DNA from: Leptidea sinapis
Lineage: Eukaryota; Arthropoda; Insecta; Lepidoptera; Pieridae
DNA length: 64,000 nucleotides
Assembly (NCBI RefSeq): GCF_905404315.1
Contig: NC_066288.1
Location: 3,348,001-3,412,000, forward strand
Direction of reading: 5' to 3'
In this document: positions 21,501 to 33,500 of the stretch, one piece after another
Layout of the letters: every line of letters begins with the position of its first letter
How positions within the stretch are numbered: position 1 is the first letter of the stretch
Translations under genes and position numbers: made by a program
The notes under the pieces: generated by a model
Told to the model about the DNA's origin: nothing
The model's input: only the letters and a program-made list of their open reading frames with translations
Database searches by the model: none

Positions 21501-24500
21501 TGCCGCCGGCGCGAATGCCGCCCGCCGCACGCCCGGCGTGTGCTCCGCCGTGCACGAACCACGAGCGCGACCCGTCGATGTACATCGCCCAACCCAGAGC
21601 GTCGCTTCCTGTCAAATATCATCCATCATCATCAGCCGGAAGACGTCCACTGCTGGACAAATAATAATAAATTTCTTTATTGGGCCAACAGAGGCCCATA
21701 CGACTAAGCTATATGGTCGTCAAATGAAATATTATGAGAGATATTTAGCATCTAATAGCTACAAATCTAGAAGATTCTATAACTACGTTATACATCTTTT
21801 TGTCGAGACCGGGAGTTATTTACACCCATATAGTATTCCAAATTGACATGATTCCACAAACTCAGGTGGCATACTCTGTTTTATTTTATGAAAATAAGGG
21901 ACGAGATTAGCAGGACGTTCAGCTGATGCTAATTGATACGCCCTGCCCATTACAATGCAGTGCCGCTCTGTATTCTTGAAAAACTCAAAAATTCTGAGCG
22001 GCACTACAATTGCGCTCGTCACCTTGAGACATAAGATGTTCAGTCTCATTTGCCCAGTAATTTCACTAGCTACGGCACCCTTCAGACCGAAACACAGTAA
22101 TGCTTACACAATACTGCTTCACCGCAGAAATAGGCGCTGTTAGTAGCAGGCTTAAAAACTATGTTAGTAATTAGTATATTACAATTTATACGATTTGCTT
22201 ATTATAATTTATTCTTAATACATAATAACATAGAATGACTTTGTTTACAATCTGAGACGGTGTGTTTTTATCGGACAAGAACTTGAACGAATCGTTGCAG
22301 TATTGGCGAATCCAGTTTTCTCGCTATCATATTCAGGATACTGTTTGAGCTCGAACGCAGCCTTATCAGGACGGATGACGTCATTTTCCTTATGATGGCA
22401 TAGAAATCATCCGATCGCGCTTCAGCAAACATTCCTGATGCTGAACAAAACCGCGGCAAACCTAGCAGCATTCTGAAACTATTGTTATACTGCACCCTTA
22501 GCGTGTCGAGTGTCTTTTGAGTGTAGTTAGTCCACAGCCCCCCCGTGTAGTAGATTTGACAGTAAGCTTTAAACAGAGTATTGTTTGCTTCCTTACTACA
22601 TCGGTTGAACCTTCGGGTTAACATATTACACGGGCTCTAAGGCTATTCGTACGACGGACAGATGGCCATTGGGGCAGTAAAATCCTGTCAAATATAATTG
22701 GACGTAATTCCAGAAAAGCGTTCCACACCACGTTCATGTCGAAATTGAGTTAAGAACACAAACTGGTTACGTGTGCATATTAACAGACTGACAAAAGATG
22801 GCAGCGCTACTGTCACTCTTTATATAGCATCACGACTTAGTAGCCCAACCCACATTAATGGAATACACTAATATTTATTAAACTTTAAACACGAATTCCT
22901 TAAAATATGACGTTTGTAGCTTGGAACATTTTTTAGGAACTACGTCCAATTAACAACCCGATTATGAGAATTTGTAGAGAATTTAATGAAATGTGTGCTG
23001 ATTTTGACATGTTTAAAAATACTATTTATAAAACTAGCTAGTTTACGTAAAATAATAATTTATCTACACCCATAATATGAATCGTCTATAAAAGATTCTG
23101 AAACAGTTAGCTTACTGCTAACATAAAATAAGCCAGTCCTAATAACCATTACACCATCCAAACGAGTGTTGTAATGTTGTACTGAATTTCATTACAGAAC
23201 TCGTTTGGATGATGTAATGGTTATTAGGACATTGGGTATAGTCTTGTACGCAACTGTTGATAATTAGGTATTAAAACACTCATGTGATATTATTATCACA
23301 CCCCACATTCGTGTTTTAATACCCCTTATTACACAACAGTAGCATAAATAACTATTAATCTTTCATTATTATGTCAATTCTGTTGTGTCCATTCATTTTT
23401 TTCAACTGGATTTGGTGAATGATGTGTACAATTTTAAATGTAAATAAATAAATAAATAATGTGGCAACGTCACTAAACTGATCCATTTGCATTTTTTTAA
23501 ATATTACATAGATAAAATTTGAAAGCAAAATTTTAATAACGATGCGGGGCTCAAATGACCGTATCGTCGTAAAATCTTGCATGCTTTGTTCAACTCTCAG
23601 GTTGTGGCTTCATCTATAGGATCTACTTTACAGTTCATAACCCGCTCAACCAACAATGTAGGCATATTAGGAAATTGACTTGAGATGTCGCTCTTGCAAA
23701 TCTAAACAATTTGTTATGTTTTTAAAGTGATATCCTCACTTCTACAATTAATAGACAAATAAAATATTAAAACAATTTTTTAAATATTTTTTTCGTTCTC
23801 TCTGACATTGCAATTTTTATATATAAGAGCTTATTTTTTCTTTAAATTATTTATCAATTTATATTTATAACCATTATCTTGTATCCAAATGTTTTGAGAT
23901 TTCTCTTGTGTTAATTCCGTCAATATTTGTCTTTTAAACAATTCCACACGTGTTTCGCCTCTACACGAGGCATGCTCAGGACATGTTGACTCGCCAAAAT
24001 ATGGCACGAGACTTAATCAAATGAGCCGGAAACCGCTTTTTTATACTCTCATTCCATGAAATGACGCGCTGTAGTTGGTCGGCTGTTGTGACGTATTAAC
24101 CCCGGCAGAGATGCGTAACAATGGTGCAGGGACCAAATTTGGTTGTTCAATAATGTAAACATGTTATTTTTGGGTTATATTATTTCTAATTGCTCTAATA
24201 CATTCAAGCGAAATCATTTTTCACATGTATGTAAAATATTAAAATTATTATTGTTCCCGAGTGAGTGACCGGTGTCAATTAAATGTTTCGCGAAGTGTAA
24301 TAAATTAATATATTAGATAAATTCAAATATTTTTATTCAAAATAGGATTTAAAATCATTTATTGAACGTCTAAAACTACCACCCATTCAAAAGAGACTGC
24401 CTCAGACCTGAGAAGAATGGTCGCAAGAAACTCAGCGGGCTTTTTTTATATAAAAATATGGATTACAATGTGATATCGTACAATAAACATTTATAATTAA

Positions 24501-27500
24501 GGAGCCAGCGGGTGTTCGCTTTATTCCCAGTCCGTGGTGTCATTAAGAAAATCGGTTATAGTACAGTAACCCTTCCCACACAAACGTTTTTTAACAATTC
24601 TATTAAATTTCGTAACACAATTGTTTTGTACATTTACTGGGATAATATTGTAGCAGCATATACATCGCCCAACAAAAGACTTACTAACTCGACCCGAACG
24701 AGTAACAAGTTAATGTTTTTTCCTCGTGTCAACATCGTGAATGTCACAGTTTCTAGAAAATTCCTCAATGTGCTTATGAACACAGATAGTATAATATATT
24801 TTAATCGAGCTGGTCTTCCGCGTAGGCCCTCAAGATCCTAGGGGTAACTGTTCGGGGCGATAGCCCCTTTCAGTGATATAGTCGCCGCCTGCAATTACAG
24901 GCGGGGCACTGGGTGGGACCGGTTGGTCCATGGTGTAATGTCCGGTGGTGTCCTGCTGCAGTGCGATCGAACCCGCGTAGTGTCGCGAGCAATCTGCGGA
25001 CTCCGGCAGGGTGGTAGGTCCATGGTTGGCTTGCGCCTGCCGCTCAGATAGGTCGAGCCCGCCGGTAGAGTACCGGTAAGCGCCCATCAGCCAGCGGCGA
25101 GGAAGCAATCGTGTCCTATATATACATATTTTAATCATCCATTACCCAGCATCTTGTCCCTGGCCACGTCGTGTCTTGCCACCCCGAAGGCAGGGTCTGC
25201 GTCTCCGTCGTAGCGGTCCACCCGCAGCCGCCAGTAGTGCACGCCCCTCGCCAGCGGCTGGTCTGCCACCACCACGCGGGGCTGCCAACCACCCGCGCGT
25301 GCGCTCAGACCTTCGGCGCCTATCACCAGCCCGCCTTCTGCACTGGCGCAACGAGCGTCCCACGAGAACCACGCGACTGCAATTTAAGTCCAAGTCACAC
25401 CTCAATATCCACAATTTGGTCTTGAAGTGAAACTTCTTTAGAATCGTTGTGATTTCAAACCGGACGCAACAGAAAAAACGACAGGTAAGAGACACAAATA
25501 CAATAATGTGTAGGATGAAGCCGGCAAAGAATGAGACAGAAATTGGGATGCGACAGTAAAAAGAGCAGTCACATCTATTCATAATATTTAATATGGGAGA
25601 TAATGAGATAGGAAGCATAATACAATGTTTTGGTACCAGGCGATCATAGTTAAAGAAGAGATTGTCTTAAGTATGGCGCGAGTATACCTTAATATATTCA
25701 GACTCCAAGCGCACGACGTATCACTACATAGACACCAGGAGAACATATTATTATATATATCAGTGGTGGTAGTAATGTCTTTCATATCGGTTGAAATCAT
25801 GTGTCATCCTAGCAACACGTCCCAGGAATTCATATGCAGTTTAAAGGTTCATTGCACCATGCAGGTTTCACTTCTGACATGTGTACTTTGCACGCACGCA
25901 ATGTTTTTTTTAAAAGGCATTTATTTTCTCAAAATTGATTCCTTTAGAATTTTTTTTGATGTCACTTCTAATATACTAAACACTACTACCGCTTCGGAAA
26001 CAAATGGCTCCCTGAGAGAGAATAAGCGGCGCAAAAAACTCTCCCAGCATTCTTTTTTTGCCCTCTTTTTAATAAAAATATACAATATTGTACTGTCACT
26101 GCTATTGCTATAAAATAATCATAATCTAGTCCCAGGCTGTCCGATCACTTAGATATTCAGCTGTGGAGTAATAGGATTTACGACAGAGCCATTTTTTAAT
26201 AAAACATTTAAATTCATTTATAAATAATGCCTGAACAGTGGCTGGGACTTTATTATAAAATTGTATACATTTATCCTTAAAGCTATTATGTATCTTATGA
26301 ATCCTACTAGAATTAGTACAAGCAATCCCTTATTCCTAGTATTATTATTATAAGAAAATCACTATTAAGAGCAAAAAGGTGACGATTTTTGTAAACGTTT
26401 ATTAAGTTTTCATAAATGTCCTGACAATCAACAGTCATAATATTTATTTCATTAAATTTTTCTTTGAATGTCTATAACCAAGCTGATATATAACACAAAC
26501 AGCTCTATTTTGCAGAGCAAAACTTCACAACAATATAACAACATTTTAAGTATATTTCTAAAATTTAAACCGAACAATTTTTCAATTTAATATGTAAATT
26601 TAGAATAAACAAAAGAAAATCAGAAAAATAAATGCCATAAATGTAACTAAACGTGTCAAAATCTGGCCCGAGACTGTCTCGTGCCAGACATTGGCGAGAC
26701 AACACGTCCTGAGGATGCCTCGTGTAGAGGCGAAACACGTGTCGAATTATTTAAAAACAAATATTGGCGGAATTAACACTAAAGAAATCTTAAATCATAT
26801 GTATCATAATTTGTGGCGTGTCGTGTGAACGTGGAATTAATATAGCACGGCGTGGCGAATATCTTTATTTATTCTCTAACATAGATAAAATTGGACCAAC
26901 CTGGTGATGTCTGCAGTCCGATCACTTCACTGTAAGGCCCCTCGCCAGCTCCATTGAAGGCCTTAACACGTGCGCTGTACAAGGACGCGTAGTGGAGCCC
27001 GTCCACTGTGCACACCGTCTCTCGTCCGCAGTACACCTCCTGATCATAACACAATACGATCAATCACGCCCATACCACAGTGTACAGAACAATAACAGAG
27101 GGCCGTCGCGTCACAAGATTTTGTATAATTTGCTTAAAATAAATATTATTGAATTTCTTCATAGCGACGAATACAAAAAGGCATTTCGCAGAAACAAATT
27201 CAAATAGTTTTACAATCTTAATCTTATATATAAAATTCTCGTGTCACAATGTTCGTTCCCGTACTCCTCTGAAACGGCTTGACCGATTCTCATGAAATTT
27301 TGTGCGCATATTGAGTTGGTCTGAGAATCGGCCAACATCTATTTTTTATCCCCCTAAATGTTAAGGGTGGTCCACACGAATTTTTTTTTACATTTTTTTT
27401 AAATTTGTTTGATTATGAGTCAGCATTAAAAAATACATACAACTTCAAATTTTCACCTATCTACGATCAACAGTTACTATTGTATCGCGATTTTAATATC

Positions 27501-30500
27501 GGCAATACAACGTTTCCTGGGTCAGCTAAAATATATATAAATTACGTGACACGTTGTTTGTCTGTGATGGACTCCTAAACTAATGAACGGATTTTAATGG
27601 GGATTACTTCACGGGGTACAGAATGGTCCAACTTAAGAGATAGGATAGTTTCTATTTCGATTTGGGACCCATAATTTTATTTTTATTTTTAACATATTTT
27701 CTATGAGAGAATTTAGTGACGTACGGTTTGACAGCATTTTTTACGTTGTACATAATAAATAAAATTCTGTTTTTTATGTATTTGTCAATAATTTTGCATA
27801 ACATCAAGAATTATTTCGTTACGTATGCCTTGCTGTCGTAATGAAATAGTTTCACAGCAGAACTGTCAAACCGTGCGTCAATAAATTCTCTCTCAGAAAA
27901 TATCTCCATACAAAACAAATATTAGAAATAAAAATAATTGCAAATCGAATTAAAAAGTATCCTATCGCTCAAGTTTGACCTAACTGCACTTCATGAAGTA
28001 ATCCCCATTTAAATCCGGTTATTTGTTTAGGAGTCCATCGCGGACAAACAACGTGTCACGTAATTTATATATACAGGTTGGGCCAAAAGTCCGTTTATAA
28101 TTGGAATGATGATTAAAAAAAAAATTACAGTAGATCGAAATTGTTTATTGTTTTCGATAGTAAACAAAAGGGGAATTTATTTCTTAAAAATCATATCATC
28201 CATATGCAATCCTACATTATTCTGGCATTGCTGCAATCTAGAGCGGAAATTTTCGATAACAGCTTTACATGTTTCTGTTGAGATGTTTTGGATTTCTGTG
28301 CGAATACGATCCTTTAATTCGTCAAGAGTTACTGGGTTGGTGTCGTAAACTTTAGCTTTAAGATATCCCCAAAGAAAAAAATCCATTGATGATCCGGGCT
28401 ACGAGGCGGCCAGTTAATGTCCCCTCTTTTCGATATCACTTTTGAGCCAAAAATGTCTCGAGCTGCCCTTAACGAGTCATTACATGTATGACAAGTGGCT
28501 CCATCTTGCGAAACCATGAGCGTTTGTTAAAACCGACAAAATCCTGCGGGAGCGAAAAAGTTTTGTAACATGATATACCGCTCGGAATTCATTGTAACCG
28601 CACGTCCTCTTGAGTCTTCAAAAAAGTATGGACCAATAATGCCTCTTGCTGATATGTCAGCCCATACTGTGACTTTGGGTGAATGCAGGGGTTTTTAATG
28701 CTTTAATTTCGGATTAGTATCACTCCAATAACGACAATTTTGTCTATTAACATGCCCATTTAGGTGGAAGTGTGCCTCGTCTGAGAAAAAAATGTTTGTA
28801 AAACTGGTGAATCGCTCTACCATTTCGTTCGCAAACTGCAACCTAGTGGCATAGTCCTGAGTCCTTATTTCCTGCACCATTTGGATTTTATAGGGATGTA
28901 GACTTAAATCTTTCTTGAGAATGCGGTTTAATGATGTTCTTGGCACGTTAAGGACAGCAGACCGCTTTCGAGTTGAAAGTCTAGGTTGGTCACGAACTGA
29001 CGATTTTACTCGCTCCACGTTTTCGGGGTCCCTCGACGTTCTAGGCCGGCCAGAGGTAAATCGAGGTAAATCCATTGTTGAACCCGTCTTCTCAAACACC
29101 TGATTGAGCTTGATTTTTGTGTCGTATCTTGTAATGATTGCAAAACTTTCGTTGAGCTAAGGTCGCAGAATCGTTGTTTCGATAGTACTCGCGTACACAA
29201 AACGTACGTTGACTACCGCTGATCGACGCCATGGTACTAAATTTCCCATTGGCCGCTCTTGCAATGCGTAACCCCTCCAACCCCCTCCGCCGCCGCTGCT
29301 AGATGCGGCAACCGATTCAAATGTTAACGGACTTTTGGTCCACCTAGTATTAAGATGAGGCCTTTGTGTTGCGAAAGGGAAGCAAATATATGTAAGAAAG
29401 AGATAGCTACATAGCAACTCGAAGGGCACTAGTGAGTAGTGTTATATAGTTGCCAGAAGGTTACTTTTGTAACTTTTAAGGTGATTTTTAACCCCGTCAG
29501 GTTGCTTCTAGGTTACACAACTCAAAAGGTTATCTTTCGAATCTTGTAGAATTCATTCTCGAATTCATCAACCTGTCTGCAGGTCGTAGATCAGTAACAG
29601 CGTTATCAGTTGCCGATTCCATTGACCTATCTGGGGATAGTAGACCAGAAACAGAGATCAGATGCGTTCGGGGCTGTTTGGCTATAGGGGAGATTGAAGG
29701 CCACTTTGGGAGATATTCACCAGAATCAGTTGGCACGTATTGTTGGCTTACTCACTCGGAAAGGACCCCCAAGTCCGTCGTCTAGTTCCAGAATATATCC
29801 GCGGACGGAGTGCGGCGCGGCGGGCGGACGCCACGCCAGTGTACACGAACAGCCGCGAGCGGCGCATGCCTCTACCGCCATCTCGGGGGCTCCCGGCGCT
29901 ATTGAAATAAACGATACTTGTTAAATATATGTGCAACAATCAAATAAAGGACATTAATTGATAACTGCAGCCTAAACACATATAGGTAGTTATTTAATAT
30001 CGTGAAAACAACAACTCCCTGTCTAGTGTAGTCAACAAGTGCCTTTTTGGTCAACTTTTTTCAGTAGTCTCCGAAAATTATGCTTTTCGAAAAAAAATTA
30101 AGTTCCTTATTAAGTTATCTCATAAAGATTTTTTTGAATTTGAAAAAAAAAAATCAAAAAGAGGAATTCCGGAATTAACAGTTATTATGAGCAATTTACT
30201 AAGGTGAAAAATTATAAATTATGCGAAAACCAACTAGATGCCATTCCGAATCGCATGACACCTCAATCAAAATTTTCGGAGACTACCGATGTACATACAA
30301 TTTCTAAACGGAATTAATTTAAACATCCTTAACGGACATAAGATAACTACCTGATGGAAGTCCATCGGAGGGATAATATTACGAATGCTGTAATATTACG
30401 GACGAGGTACAACAGATTCGAACAATTTCACGGTTGGTCGTGGGGATACTTCAAAATTAGATTTGATTAAAATGAAAACAACGAAAATCACTTTGATACG

Positions 30501-33500
30501 TAGAATTTAAAGCCGAAATAAATATGTCTGAAATCGGAACTGTGCTAACCAAGGTTTCGGAATCAGGCTGGCTAAAAAGGCTTTAACCACCTTCCAAAGA
30601 ATATTAGAGAGATGCCTAAAACATTAATGCATAAAAAATTAAAATTATGGCTAATAGATAAATGCTTTTATAGTTTAAAAGAATTCTTTAGCCAAAAATA
30701 ATAGTATTCAAATGTAATTTTTGAGAGGTACCTACAAACTAATGTTTATTTTATATTATCACATTGAATTAAAGCTATGTACTACCAATTAATTGTTAAC
30801 AACTATGTTACCACGGTTCATACAAATAAATCATTTCATTTCATTTCATTAAATAGAACGGTACGTTCAATCCCTTCCCTTTATTATATCCCTCCGATTA
30901 GAGAACACTCTCCTAGCTGTTGTTGCCGCCAGTGATTCATTCATCCTTCCCTAAACGAATGGAACGAATGCGATCCACAAGTAGAGGTGGTCATTAAATC
31001 AATTAACTGTTTTTATTAACAGTTTTATATTGGTTAACGAATAAACTATTTTTCTTCAACAAAAAAACCAGTTGAAAATAATAAGCTAATAAATTCAATC
31101 AACCTCTTCGCCCGTAACTCGCCATATACGAATCATAATTCCGACCCTTTTAAAACAGCTTAATTCAAAACAGTTGACGATGCTGCGAACGAAAACATCG
31201 ACTTGATATTAAATTGAAGAAATAGCTACTACTATTATTAATAACATAATATTATAAATTTATTAATAACATTATTAATATAATATGAACCTAATAAAAA
31301 CCTAAATTATTAATAAAGGCATTAACCGATTTTTCAAAATCCATTGACGATTTAACAGTTTTTTCAAACTGTTGACTTTTGGCAAAAAGCAGTTAAATTA
31401 AATTAATTTAAAAACCTTCAATGACACACCTCTATCCACAAGTCGCGGAACCGGTTCTTCGGCTCGACTCAAAGAACGTTCATTCCGTACAAAACCTCCA
31501 CGCACGGCATACTAGTAAGTAGTTAAAAGACATAAAAGTCATTTTTTTTTCTCAAATTTGATTCCTTTAGAAATATTTTTGAAGTCATTTCTTTTACCGC
31601 TTCGGAAACTACTTATCTATAAAAACTTAACTATATGAGACAGAACAGAAGAATACTTAACTAATTAAATAGTAAATAGAAAATTGCGAGAGTAAAAAAT
31701 GGTACTAAATAGTTTATTTTGACACGGAATAATAATTTACCATGTATATATATTTACCTGATGACTTCATTTCCATTTCTGGAGCTGCATTCCAATTCAA
31801 AATGTGATTGTAAGTCGGTTAACAATAAACATACATTTAGTACAGATAAAAAGAATGCGCACAATTTTTATAACAACTTGAATCGTAACTGATCTTTCAT
31901 AAAAATACCTTTTTATGGTTGGGGCTCAGACGAACATAGTCGGGTTCGCTTCGAAAAAGAAAAGGGGAGCTTGGAGGTCCAAATCTACAGTAATTTCGCT
32001 GTGGAATGAGCTTCCTTATACGACATGGGTACCTTCAAAAAAAGCGCGTACACCTTCCTTAAAGGCCGGCAACGCTCTTGTGATTCCTCTGCTGTTGCAA
32101 GATAATGTGGGCGGCGGTGATCACTTAACATCAGGTGACTCGTACGCTCGTTTGTCCTCCTATTCCATAAAAAAAAAATATGAACAATGTGTGCGTTAGC
32201 TACTTGTTTATTATACATATTCAAAATACTAAGGAGCTGCTAATGCCAAGTGTGGCTGACTGTTTAAGACTTGTCAATCAAAAAAGGTTACAGTCATAAT
32301 AGATTCGCTAACCTTTGTATCGTTCTGTATATCCGTTAGAGACAGTTTTATCTCTTGCTATAAACGACCTGTATAGGAGAGTGGTTAGCCATCCTACCTA
32401 CTAAGCTAGAGGTACCGGGTTCGAATCCCGATAGGTGCAAGAATTTATATTATGATGAATATTGCTGTTTGTTTCCGAGTCATGGATGTTTATATGTATT
32501 TATGTATGTTTATGTGTATGTATATATGTATTTACGTATGTTTAAGTAAGTATATTGTATTAAATATATCATTGTCTTGTAACCCATAACACAGGCTGTA
32601 TGCTTAATTTGGGGCAAGATAATTTGTGTAAAGGTGTGTCAATAATATTATTATTATAAAGTTGTTTATTTACGCGATTTTGCTTTTGTAAAAAGTATTT
32701 CAATCAAACTTATTTCAAAAGCAAGTTTAGTCCAAAGCTCGAACCAGATTAAAATACCTAAATGTATTTGATTAATTTTATATCTCGATGAAAGATGATT
32801 TATATTTTTCTGCTCATGGTTTTAGCAATATTAACATACATATTTACATATTTGGTATTGTATATAACACCTTGGTAAAATACACAATTAATAATTGTTT
32901 AATTACGATTTTTGTAAATATGTAGGTACAACATAAACCTTTTATATTAGTCATCAGTTGCCTATAAATATTAGTGATTATTCATTTTGTACAATTATTT
33001 ACATAGGTATTATCAATTATTGCGATCATCACTTTTTAACTTTTTCTTATTTTTTTTTATGAAAATAAGGGACGAGATGAGCAGGGCGTTCAGCTGATGG
33101 TAATTGATACGCCCTTCCCATTACAATGCAGTGCCACTCAGGATTCTTAAAAAACCCCAAAAATTCTGAGCGGCACATAACTGCGCTCGTCTCCTTGAGA
33201 CATAATACGTTAAGTATCTTTTGCCCAGTAATTTCACTAGCTACGGCGCCCTTCAGACCGAAACACAGTAATGCTTACACATTACTGCTTCACGGCAGAA
33301 ATAGGCGCCGTTGTGGTACCCATATTCTATCCGGCATCCTATGTAAATGAGTCTCCCACTGGTATAAACCTTCTAAAAACATTTCAAGTCTTGACTTGTT
33401 TGTAACACTAGCTTGTCGGGCAAAATGGATAGGTATTCCAACCACGCTCAGCAAGGATTAAAGTTTGAGAAAGCAAATATTAAAAAGACCAAACATTTAT

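Noticed and set aside
25142..25618. 158-codon minus-strand frame and plus-strand frames over TRIM9 exon 7
   Set aside because: GC-rich composition opens several frames; only the frame with TRIM9 SPRY motifs is supported by splice sites and homology.
29530..29736. 68-codon minus frame just before TRIM9 exon 5
   Set aside because: It lies within intron 5, lacks TRIM9 similarity, and the exon 5 to exon 6 phases already agree without it.
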